Shown here: positions 42,014 through 48,564 of the stretch, piece after piece | Layout: each line of letters opens with the position of its first letter | Position numbering within the stretch: the stretch's first letter is position 1 | Assembly (NCBI GenBank): GCA_031428975.1 | Contig: JANOYR010000040.1 | Span: 1-48,564, forward strand | Direction: 5' to 3' | Source: JAAFIP01 sp031428975 | GTDB lineage: Bacteria; Pseudomonadota; Gammaproteobacteria; Burkholderiales; Burkholderiaceae_C | Length of the DNA: 48,564 bases | Notes under the pieces: generated by a model | Seen by the model: only the letters and a program-made list of their open reading frames with translations | Told to the model about the DNA's origin: nothing | The model's database searches: none | Position numbers and translations under genes: made by a program

Positions 42014-42074
42014 GCTGCAATCATAACGATACACGCTGGCGAAACGGCCAGTGAATGAAAGAATTGCGTTTCGC

Positions 42075-42776
42075 TTAATGGTTTGCCGACAAGAAGCGGT
42101 AAAAATTGCGGATCATGCCTGCGGTAGCGCCCCAAATAAACCGCTGCTCCCCCTTAGCGTCGGTGTATGGCATGGAAAACCAATCGCGTCGGATCCCCTC
42201 CCACTCCACCGTGTGGCGGTGGTGGTTGGCGGGGTTCATTAAAAATGCCAACGGAACCTCAAACACCTGCGCCACCTCGCCCACACTGGGTGCAAGGCGG
42301 TAGTCTGGCGCAACCAAGGCCACAACGGGCGTAATAACAAAAGCCGTGCCAGTGGTGTAGGTGGGTAAATTGCCAATCACAGTGATTTGACTAGGCAACA
42401 CCCCCACCTCTTCATGCGCCTCGCGCACGGCGGTGGCGGCGGCATCGGCATCTTCAGGGTCAGATTTACCGCCAGCAAACGCCACTTGGCCCGAATGGTT
42501 CTTCATATGCACTGTGCGCTGGGTAAGCAAGACCATTAATTCATTGCGCTGCACTAAGCCAACCAGCACGGCCGCTTGGGCTGGTGCACGCTCTGTAAAT
42601 CGGTGTTCAAAGCTGATTTCGGGCTGCCAATGGGGCGGCTGCGCCCAGCGCTGGCGCAGCGAATGCGCCGTCAAACCCGCTGCGGGCACTGCCGGCAAAT
42701 GTCCGTCGGTGCCCTCAGAAGGCACCGCACGGGCATCAAAATTGGGGATTTTGGCAAACGAAGTGGCGGCAGTCAT
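42075..42776 (-). CDS. Nudix hydrolase, CoA pyrophosphatase type
   Basis: A 233-residue protein with the Nudix box GGKSDPEDADAAATAVREAHEEVGV and the preceding NHSGQVAFAGGK typical of the NudL/CoA pyrophosphatase group. An N-terminal arm (1-65) is rich in Ala and Pro. The C-terminal WEGIRRDWFSMPYTDAKGEQRFIWGATAGMIRNFY is also typical. It probably hydrolyses CoA or acyl-CoA. The gene lies between rplS and the CobD-like gene. Confidence 0.9.
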   Translation of the reverse strand: MTAATSFAKIPNFDARAVPSEGTDGHLPAVPAAGLTAHSLRQRWAQPPHWQPEISFEHRFTERAPAQAAVLVGLVQRNELMVLLTQRTVHMKNHSGQVAFAGGKSDPEDADAAATAVREAHEEVGVLPSQITVIGNLPTYTTGTAFVITPVVALVAPDYRLAPSVGEVAQVFEVPLAFLMNPANHHRHTVEWEGIRRDWFSMPYTDAKGEQRFIWGATAGMIRNFYRFLSANH

Positions 42777-42841
42777 AGCGATACAGTGTGCTTACCTGGG
42801 GTTGCTGACTAAGATGTATGTGCATGCACCAAAGCAGCATG

Positions 42842-42875
42842 AAAAAAACCGCCAAAGTTTGCACTTGGCGGTTTT
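42842..42875 (-). terminator. Rho-independent terminator after rplS
   Basis: The arms AACCGCCAAAG and CTTGGCGGTT pair almost perfectly around a 6-nt loop. On the minus strand the hairpin ends in a run of U residues. It lies 58 nt after the rplS stop and ends the rpsP-rimM-trmD-rplS operon. Confidence 0.85.
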
Positions 42876-42932
42876 ATACATGCCGGTTTTAGCGGGCAGT
42901 TTTGAGCAGTTGGGTACGACTGCTCTGCGGTT

Positions 42933-43352
42933 TTAAGCCGCAGCAGGTGCAGCAACAGGTGCTGCCACTGCTGTTGCAACAGCAGCTTTGGGCACGCGTG
43001 CCACCAGCTTTTCTTTGATACGGGCAGACTTGCCGCTGCGGTCACGCAAATAATACAACTTGGCGCGGCGCACATCGCCACGGCGCTTGACTTCGATGCC
43101 GGCGATCAACGGGCTGTAGAGTTGGAACGTACGCTCCACACCTTCGCCGCTGGAGATCTTGCGCACGATGAAGCTGGAGTTGAGCCCACGGTTACGCTTG
43201 GCAATCACCACGCCTTCATAGGCCTGCACGCGCTTACGCGTACCTTCCACCACGTTCACGCTCACAATCACGGTGTCGCCAGGGGCAAACGCCGGAATGG
43301 TCTTGGCCAAACGGTCAATCTCTTCTTTTTCGAGGATAGCAATCAGATTCAT
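42933..43352 (-). CDS. rplS: 50S ribosomal protein L19
   Basis: The 139-residue protein starts at ATG 43352 (MNLIAILEKEEIDRLAKTIPAFAPGDTV). VVEGTRKRVQAYEGVVIAKRNRGLNSSF, GEGVERTFQLYSPLIAGIEVKRRGDVRRAKLYYLRDR are diagnostic for L19. The C-terminus has an Ala/Pro/Val-rich extension of about 20 residues. It lies 144 bp behind trmD, with a possible promoter between them. Confidence 0.97.
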   Translation of the reverse strand: MNLIAILEKEEIDRLAKTIPAFAPGDTVIVSVNVVEGTRKRVQAYEGVVIAKRNRGLNSSFIVRKISSGEGVERTFQLYSPLIAGIEVKRRGDVRRAKLYYLRDRSGKSARIKEKLVARVPKAAVATAVAAPVAAPAAA

Positions 43353-43459
43353 ACATTTCTCTTTGCGCACATTGGAGTGCATCAATCGGTTCATTCGCAC
43401 ACTACGCAAGGCTGCTTTCCCATGAAAGAAGCGGTGGCCAGAGGAACGGACAGCCTTCT

Positions 43460-43465
43460 ATTATA
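43460..43465 (-). promoter_or_regulatory. Candidate internal -10 box for rplS
   Basis: A perfect TATAAT on the minus strand lies in the 144-bp trmD-rplS gap. No good -35 is placed at 17 bp, so the promoter is tentative. Confidence 0.3.
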
Positions 43466-43496
43466 ACCTTTTTGACGAAGTAGACTTTTAGTTCAA

Positions 43497-44222
43497 TCAG
43501 AGCAAATCGGGCCGATGCGTCGCAGTCACCGTGCGGCGCTGCTCGCTGCGCCAGCGCTCTATATGGGAGTGATTTCCCGACAAGAGCACGGGTGGCACCG
43601 CTGCGCCACGCCATTCTTGGGGCGCAGTGTAGTGCGGGCAGTCAAGTAGACCGTCCAGCGTGGGGTTGAAGCTGTCTTGCGCATGGCTTTGCGCATCGCT
43701 CAGCACTCCCGGCTGCAAGCGCGCCACAGCATCAAGCACGGCCATGGCGGCAATTTCTCCGCCCGAGAGCACAAAATCACCCATGCTGATTTGGTCTGTG
43801 ACGTAAGCGTCAATAAAGCGCTGGTCGATGCCTTCGTAGCGGCCGCAGATCAAGATAGCGCCTGGGCTAGACAAATCAGCCAGGCGTGCCGCTTGCGCAT
43901 GGTCAAAGCGCTGACCGATGGGAGAAAACAAAATGACGGGCGTATGTTTGACTTCGCTGCTGCCCACCGAGACGCGGTCAGCGCGAATAGCATCTACACA
44001 GTCGGCCAGTGGCTGCGCCATCATGAGCATGCCTGGACCACCACCGTAGGGGCGGTCATCCACTCGGCGGTAGTTGCCTGGGGCATAGTCGCGCAGTTGC
44101 ACCAAGCGCACGTCTACCGCCTTTAAGCCTTGTGCATTGGCCTCAAAGGCGCGGCGGGTAATGCCCACGCGCAAGAATGGCTCAAACAGCTCGGGAAACA
44201 GGGTAACAATGTCAAAACGCAT
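43497..44222 (-). CDS. trmD: tRNA (guanine37-N1)-methyltransferase
   Basis: TrmD methylates G37 next to the anticodon. The 241-residue protein starts at ATG 44222 (MRFDIVTLFPELFEPF). DDRPYGGGPGMLMMAQPL, LICGRYEGIDQRF, ISMGDFVLSGGE and DSFNPTLDGLLDCPHYTAP are the knot and substrate motifs. An upstream reading from 44300 adds 26 residues of unlikely composition. It follows rimM by 78 nt. Confidence 0.97.
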   Translation of the reverse strand: MRFDIVTLFPELFEPFLRVGITRRAFEANAQGLKAVDVRLVQLRDYAPGNYRRVDDRPYGGGPGMLMMAQPLADCVDAIRADRVSVGSSEVKHTPVILFSPIGQRFDHAQAARLADLSSPGAILICGRYEGIDQRFIDAYVTDQISMGDFVLSGGEIAAMAVLDAVARLQPGVLSDAQSHAQDSFNPTLDGLLDCPHYTAPQEWRGAAVPPVLLSGNHSHIERWRSEQRRTVTATHRPDLL

Positions 44223-44300
44223 GCAACAAGTGTAATAATTTTGGCTCGCAACTAACCACGTAGACGATAGGTGACGTGTACAGCCATCGCACCGATGCAC

Positions 44301-44918
44301 TCAAGCCAGATAGTCTAGTTGCCAGTCCACGGTGATGCGTTTGGCCTCTAGGCTTACTTTGTCAACGAAATGCGCCACAAAGGGAACGAGCGTTTCCATG
44401 GTTTTGCCGTCTACGCTACGCTCTATCACCAGCACGGTTTGCGGGCCGGTAGAGATTAGTTCTTTCACATGGCCCAGCACCACGCCTTCGCGGTTGATTA
44501 CTTCTAGGCCGATTAAATCCACCCAGTAATACTCATCGGTGGCAGCGGTAGGGAAGCTGGCACGCGAGACAAATACGCGCACGCCGCGCAAAGCCTCGGC
44601 CAAGGTGCGCTCGTCACAACCGTCGGCCTCCACCACCACAGTGTCTGAATGTTCTTTGGCGCTGCGCACCTTGAGCAGTGCGCAGCCCGTGAATGCGGGG
44701 GGAGTTTTGAGCGGCATGACCCCAGCGCGGGGCTCGGGTGGCATCAAATACCAGTGTTTTGACGAAAAAAGCGCCTCAGGCGAGGCGCTATAGGGAATCA
44801 CCTTGAAAAAGCCTTTGATACCCCATGCATCGGCAATGCGTCCCACCTCAATCGCGTCTGCGGGTAAGGTGGCAGGTTCTAGGCACCGCAACATGCTGCT
44901 ATTGGTCATGTTCGGCAT
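44301..44918 (-). CDS. rimM: Ribosome maturation factor RimM
   Basis: RimM assists 30S maturation. The 205-residue protein has IEVGRIADAWGIKGFFKVIPYS at the N-terminal domain and DEYYWVDLIGLEV with GHVKELISTGPQTVLVIE in the PRC-like C-terminal domain. PFVAHFVDKVSLEAKRITVDW is the conserved end. It is between rpsP and trmD, as usual, 64 nt after rpsP. Confidence 0.95.
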   Translation of the reverse strand: MPNMTNSSMLRCLEPATLPADAIEVGRIADAWGIKGFFKVIPYSASPEALFSSKHWYLMPPEPRAGVMPLKTPPAFTGCALLKVRSAKEHSDTVVVEADGCDERTLAEALRGVRVFVSRASFPTAATDEYYWVDLIGLEVINREGVVLGHVKELISTGPQTVLVIERSVDGKTMETLVPFVAHFVDKVSLEAKRITVDWQLDYLA

Positions 44919-44982
44919 GGCAATATGCCGATGTTCGTAGTAGCGAGGGGATCACGCAATACGCCTGAATGCCCGCTTAAAT

Positions 44983-45234
44983 TTAAGCGGCTTTCTTGGC
45001 CAATTGGGCTACCAAGCGCTCAACAGTTGGCGATGCTTGTGCACCCACGCTTCTCCAGTAGGTCAGGCGGTCTTGCGCAATGCGCAGGCCTTCTTCGCCA
45101 GCAACGGCGATAGGGTTGTAAAAGCCCAAACGCTCGATGAAGTTACCGTCGCGACGCTCGCGCTTGTCGGCGACAACGATGTTGTAAAAAGGACGGGCTT
45201 TGGAGCCGCCGCGAGAAAGTCGAATGACGACCAT
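44983..45234 (-). CDS. rpsP: 30S ribosomal protein S16
   Basis: An 83-residue protein from ATG 45234 (MVVIRLSRGGSKARPFYNIVVAD). RRDGNFIERLGFYNPIA and DRLTYWRSVGAQASPTV are diagnostic for S16. The longer reading from 45318 crosses the promoter. It is the first gene of the rpsP-rimM-trmD-rplS operon. Confidence 0.98.
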   Translation of the reverse strand: MVVIRLSRGGSKARPFYNIVVADKRERRDGNFIERLGFYNPIAVAGEEGLRIAQDRLTYWRSVGAQASPTVERLVAQLAKKAA

Positions 45235-45326
45235 AATGTGTTCCTTCGGGTGGAGTGAGAATATTTTGCTTACGTTTGAGACACGCGACATGACCACCCG
45301 GTCAGCGACACGCAGCAAAGCCTTGT

Positions 45327-45355
45327 ATTATAGCTTTTTCTGAGCACTAAGCCAA
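45327..45355 (-). promoter_or_regulatory. Sigma-70 promoter of rpsP operon
   Basis: On the minus strand, TTGGCT (45350-45355) and TATAAT (45327-45332) are separated by 17 bp, about 95 bp upstream of the rpsP start. Confidence 0.65.
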
Positions 45356-45389
45356 TTTAGCACAAACTGAACCCCAAGAGCCCGTAACC

Positions 45390-45917
45390 ATGCCCCACAT
45401 CCGCTCCAGCACCGAGGCAGACATTGCCACCATCACCGCCATTTATGCCCACCACGTGCTGCACGGCACGGGCACTTTTGAAACCGAGCCCCCCAGTGAG
45501 GCTGACATGACTGGCCGCCGCGCCGATGTGTTGGCCAAACGCTTGCCCTATTTAGTGATCGAGGAGGCAGGCCAAGTCATGGGTTTTGCCTACGCCAACT
45601 GGTTCAAGCCCCGCCCCGCCTACCGCTTTAGCGTGGAAGACTCTATTTATATGCATAAAGACAGTGGTGGCCGAGGGCTGGGCAAGCTGCTGCTGACCGC
45701 ATTGCTCGCGCAACTGGAACTTGGCGGTATCCGCAAAGCCATGGCCGTGATAGGTGATTCGGCCAACGCAGGCTCCATTGGCGTGCACAAAAGCTGCGGC
45801 TTCACCATGGTAGGTACCGTCAAGTCCTGCGGCTGGAAATTTGGCCAATGGCGTGACATTGTGATGATGGAAAAAACACTGGGCGAAGGCGACAACACGC
45901 CTGCGCCAGCGTTTTAA
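45390..45917 (+). CDS. GNAT family N-acetyltransferase (PAT-like)
   Basis: A 175-residue acetyltransferase of the phosphinothricin/methionine-sulfone type. IRSSTEADIATITAIYAHHVLHGTGTFETEPPS, ANWFKPRPAYRFSVEDSIYMHKDSGGRGLGKLLL (acetyl-CoA loop) and NAGSIGVHKSCGFTMVGTVKSCGWKFGQWRDIVMMEKTL are typical. It probably acetylates small amino compounds. It is divergent from rpsP. Confidence 0.92.
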   Translation: MPHIRSSTEADIATITAIYAHHVLHGTGTFETEPPSEADMTGRRADVLAKRLPYLVIEEAGQVMGFAYANWFKPRPAYRFSVEDSIYMHKDSGGRGLGKLLLTALLAQLELGGIRKAMAVIGDSANAGSIGVHKSCGFTMVGTVKSCGWKFGQWRDIVMMEKTLGEGDNTPAPAF

Positions 45918-45951
45918 CACCTCTCAAAACCATAATTTATAAGAATACTGC

Positions 45952-45996
45952 AATGTCATCGTCATGTGGAAATAGCTTGCTATTAATTTCATAATG
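45952..45996 (+). repeat. 45-nt dispersed element, copy at GT4 start
   Basis: Plus-strand copy: AATGTCATCG at the start, GTCA at 10-13, then GCTATTAATT. The 3' end is divergent and overlaps the ATG (45994) of the glycosyltransferase gene. Confidence 0.6.
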
Positions 45997-47229
45997 CATG
46001 TTCTCTACCGGTCTATTTTAGAAGCCTCGGGCTACGGTCTGGCGGCCATAGCCTGTGTGCGTGCGCTGCGCAATGCAGGGCTGGCTGTCACTTGGCAGCC
46101 CATGGCCTGGACTGCAAACGGCCTTGCGCCAATCACTGCACAAGCGCTTGCTGCTGCGCAAAGCTGGACGGCCAACGACACTAGCCTGAGCGACCTAAAC
46201 GCCTTACTCACGCCGCCGCCAAGCAGCCAAACAGCAGGCCAAGTGGCAGATATCTGCGTGCTCCACGCTGTACCCGACTATTGGCCTACTATGCGCAGCA
46301 ATGCACGCATCCATGTAGGCTTTGCTGCTTGGGAGTCAGCTAGTTTTCCTGAACACTTCAGGCCTTATTTAGATACCGTGAGCGCTTTGCTCGTGCCCAG
46401 CGTGTTTAACCACGAAGTATTCGCTCCTGCTCTGCGCATGCCTGTGCACGCGGTGCCCCACGTTCGCCGCCATAGGTGGAATGACTCCGACCCTAAGCTG
46501 CGCAAACAGCTGCGCCAGCAATTGGGCATTCAGCCCTCAGACACGGTGTTTTACAGCATCAACGACTGGACTTCACGCAAAAATATTGAAGGCCTGTTAC
46601 ACGCTTTTGCGCAAGCCTTCACAGCGCAAGACCCCGTAGTTTTGGTGCTCAAAACGCGCGCATTAGCCATTGACCCACACACCATGCAGGAGCGCAGCGC
46701 TGCCGAGCAATTTAGCCAACTCTACGCAGCATTGGGGTCTACAGCTCCGCGCATTCAATTGATTGCGGGCGACACCAGTGCCGAGCTGATTGACGCCTTG
46801 CATGGCATTGGTTCGGCCTATGTGAGCCTCTCGCACGGCGAGGGCTGGGGCCTGGGTGCCTTTGAGGCTGCCACCATGGGCAAACCCGTGATAGCGCCTG
46901 CGTGGGGCGGTTTGCGTGATTTCATGGGCGCACACTGGCATGGCGCGGTGCAACACCACGAAGCAGAGATGCGGCTCAGCCCGCGCCAAGACGCACGCAT
47001 TGGTGCGCAAATCTGGTGCGCACCCAGCCAAGCCCACGCCAGCCAACTGATGCGCCACTTTATGCTTGATCCCGCGCCCTATCAAAGCGAGGCCACGCAA
47101 ATCAGGCAACGGGTGCTCAACACCTTCAGCGAACCGCAAATTGGCGCACAGTTTGCCGCCCTGCTTGCGCAGATAGTGCAAAGCGGCGCAACCGCCGCCA
47201 CAGAACCCCAAGCAAGGCAAAAGCCATGA
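45994..47229 (+). CDS. GT4-type glycosyltransferase
   Basis: A 411-residue GT-B glycosyltransferase. The C-terminal half has SRKNIEGLLHAFAQAF, LVLKTRAL and SHGEGWGLGAFEAATMGKPVIAPAWGGLRDFM, the last with the E-x7-E motif. The N-terminal half begins MHVLYRSILEASGYGLAAIACVRAL. The acceptor cannot be read. Its TGA overlaps the next gene's ATG, so the two enzymes are probably made together. No clear Shine-Dalgarno sequence lies before the start, where the dispersed element ends. Confidence 0.85.
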   Translation: MHVLYRSILEASGYGLAAIACVRALRNAGLAVTWQPMAWTANGLAPITAQALAAAQSWTANDTSLSDLNALLTPPPSSQTAGQVADICVLHAVPDYWPTMRSNARIHVGFAAWESASFPEHFRPYLDTVSALLVPSVFNHEVFAPALRMPVHAVPHVRRHRWNDSDPKLRKQLRQQLGIQPSDTVFYSINDWTSRKNIEGLLHAFAQAFTAQDPVVLVLKTRALAIDPHTMQERSAAEQFSQLYAALGSTAPRIQLIAGDTSAELIDALHGIGSAYVSLSHGEGWGLGAFEAATMGKPVIAPAWGGLRDFMGAHWHGAVQHHEAEMRLSPRQDARIGAQIWCAPSQAHASQLMRHFMLDPAPYQSEATQIRQRVLNTFSEPQIGAQFAALLAQIVQSGATAATEPQARQKP

Positions 47230-48068
47230 AAGTCCCATTAGTCTTTCACTTCATTTTTGGCCTGAAAGTGCAAACCGAGCCCTTTCACCTGATGCACTAC
47301 CTGTGCTTGGCCTCCTGCGCCGCGCATTACCCCGATGCGGTGCTCCAGATGCACTACCGCCACGAACCCTTTGGCTCTCTGTGGGATGCAATCAAGCCAC
47401 GCCTGAATCTGCGCCCAGTGGTGGGCGACCGCTTGGCTACCCTGCGCAGCCAATACAGCAGCAGCCGTGAGGGACTGTATATCTTGCAGCACAACCTCAG
47501 CTACGCCCACGAGGCCGACTTTATTCGCCTAGAAATGCTGGCCACCGAGGGCGGGGTGTATGCGGATATGGACACGCTCTTTGTGCAGCGCATGCCCGAT
47601 TGGCTGTTTCACCATGACTTTGTGATGGGCGAAGAAACGCCCACCCTTAACGCACAGGGTCTGCGCCAACCCTCGCTGTGCAACGCGCTCATGCTCTCAC
47701 GACCGGGCGCTGCGTTTGCCAGCATGTGGCTGGCCGATTCCTACACCACATTTGACGGCACATGGAGCAGCCACTCTTGCCAGCTGGCAGCCAGCAGTTG
47801 GCGCGATGCACCCAATACCGTATGCATCGTGCCCCAGCGCTTTTTCTTTCGGCATGACCAAAGCCCACAAGGGCTGACTACCTTATACGAAAGCCTAGAC
47901 ACCGATTTTTCAGAAATCTACAGCCTGCACCTATGGGCGCACTTATGGTGGGAAGAGTCCAATACCGACTACTCCCATTTTCACCACGGCCTGATCACGC
48001 CAGAGCGCATCCGCGACGTGGACACCACCTTTAATGTGTTGGCGCGGAGATATTTGCCGCGCGTTTAA
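47226..48068 (+). CDS. GT32-like glycosyltransferase
   Basis: A 280-residue protein with LSYAHEADFIRLEMLATEGGVYADMDTLFV, the DxD-containing core of GT32 (capsular/OCH1-like) sugar transferases. FHFIFG at the start and SLHLWAHLWWEE near the end also fit the family. It overlaps the GT4 gene by 4 nt. The pair may modify a surface polysaccharide or a glycoprotein. Confidence 0.82.
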   Translation: MKVPLVFHFIFGLKVQTEPFHLMHYLCLASCAAHYPDAVLQMHYRHEPFGSLWDAIKPRLNLRPVVGDRLATLRSQYSSSREGLYILQHNLSYAHEADFIRLEMLATEGGVYADMDTLFVQRMPDWLFHHDFVMGEETPTLNAQGLRQPSLCNALMLSRPGAAFASMWLADSYTTFDGTWSSHSCQLAASSWRDAPNTVCIVPQRFFFRHDQSPQGLTTLYESLDTDFSEIYSLHLWAHLWWEESNTDYSHFHHGLITPERIRDVDTTFNVLARRYLPRV

Positions 48069-48075
48069 AACATGC

Positions 48076-48564
48076 TTAAAACCGCGTCATCGCCATGATG
48101 CCAAAGTGCCAGTTATTGGCTTTGCCGTCGGCATCTAGGCCTGTGGCTTTGCGCAATGCGCCTTCGGTGATACGGCGGCCTAGGGTTAGCTTAATGTTGG
48201 AGTCTTTGGCAAATGTCCAGTCCACTGTGCTGCCTAGGCCGCATAGGGAATACGAATTGTCCAAAGTGGGGCTGCCAGCGTTCCAGCCAGCCCAGGTGTT
48301 TTTGTGCAGGGTGATTTGGCCGCATTCGATGGAGCCTGTGAGCACCACATTTGGCATAGCCACATAGCGCGCTTCTAGCATGGCTAAAAAGCCTTGGTCG
48401 CCCACGCCTTCGCCGCCCGCGTAGCCTTTGATGCCGCCCGTGCCGCCAAGGCCAAATGTTTCGGCTGAATCCAAGTTTTTGCTGGCCAACTGGCCGCGTG
48501 CCGATGCTGTCCACGACAGCTTGGTGTTGATGGCGCGGCTGTAGGCTGCATTCAGGCTGATTTT
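48076..48564 (-). CDS. TpsB-type (FhaC/ShlB) outer-membrane transporter, C-terminal part
   Basis: The last 162 residues of a protein that enters from the right edge. LGGTGGIKGYAGGEGVGDQGFLAMLEARY matches the conserved barrel motif of two-partner secretion pores (usually VRGY or VRGF; here IKGY). The C-terminus ends in MAMTRF with terminal Phe, the usual BAM signal. The POTRA domains and signal peptide would be outside the window. The TpsA partner is expected nearby, to the right. It is convergent with the glycosyltransferase pair. Confidence 0.8.
   Translation of the reverse strand, partial: KISLNAAYSRAINTKLSWTASARGQLASKNLDSAETFGLGGTGGIKGYAGGEGVGDQGFLAMLEARYVAMPNVVLTGSIECGQITLHKNTWAGWNAGSPTLDNSYSLCGLGSTVDWTFAKDSNIKLTLGRRITEGALRKATGLDADGKANNWHFGIMAMTRF

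Noticed and set aside
1..48564. CRISPR array, prophage or insertion sequence
   Set aside because: No regularly spaced identical repeats, no transposase, integrase or phage structural genes were seen. The 45-nt elements are irregularly placed and degenerate.

Overview
The window looks like a chromosomal segment of a Burkholderiales bacterium, most likely Comamonadaceae or a close relative. The clues are the gene blocks fabD-fabH-plsX-rpmF, hemC-hemD-hemX-hemY divergent from ppc, rpsP-rimM-trmD-rplS and orn-M48 peptidase-phhB-rsgA, together with Bug-type (TctC) solute receptors and a CobD/AmpE-like protein typical of this order. No rRNA, tRNA, CRISPR array or complete transposon was seen. All family assignments come from reading the sequence; no database search was run.

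Layout. Positions 1-10,850 hold the fatty-acid/phospholipid block on the minus strand (gph, Rieske protein, S49 peptidase, then yceD, rpmF, plsX, fabH, fabD). The Maf pyrophosphatase yceF and an RsmI-like methylase lie on the plus strand inside it. The block is interrupted twice. A FecR-domain protein and a ClpP-like/rhodanese fusion separate yceD from rpmF. A small membrane protein and a PIN-toxin/Phd-antitoxin pair sit between fabH and fabD. Positions 11,000-14,655 hold a lipoprotein and an outer-membrane beta-barrel gene of unknown function, on the opposite strand between gph and rluC. Positions 14,673-18,026 hold rluC, a DUF3368/UPF0175 toxin-antitoxin pair coupled to it, a Fic gene broken by an amber codon, and a 600-bp gene-free leader before rne. 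Positions 18,027-28,315 hold rne, the haem genes hemCDXY and ppc.

Positions 28,408-29,044 hold a hicAB pair. Positions 29,093-35,171 form a divergent catabolic cluster that matches the phthalate 4,5-dioxygenase pathway step for step: uptake receptor, ring-hydroxylating oxygenase, its reductase, dihydrodiol dehydrogenase and decarboxylase, with a MarR regulator. Phthalate or a related aromatic carboxylate would be taken up, dihydroxylated, re-aromatised and decarboxylated, presumably to protocatechuate. Positions 35,236-45,234 are housekeeping: a DEAD-box helicase, orn, an M48 protease, phhB, rsgA, a CobD-like protein, a Nudix hydrolase and the rplS-trmD-rimM-rpsP operon. Positions 45,390-48,564 hold a GNAT acetyltransferase, two coupled glycosyltransferases and the C-terminus of a TpsB-type outer-membrane transporter.

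The most unusual signal is a degenerate 45-nt sequence present at least eleven times here (three intergenic, eight inside genes, both strands). It has three GTCA words in its 5' half and a small GCTAYA/TRTAGC hairpin in its 3' half. It stays open in several reading frames. In five unrelated housekeeping proteins (S49 peptidase, HemD, RNase E, DEAD helicase, PhhB) it is read in the same frame and gives a recurring peptide of the form N-V-T-x-x-T-S-x-x-A. This behaves like a protein-tolerated dispersed element, analogous to the Rickettsia palindromic elements. I know of no description of it.
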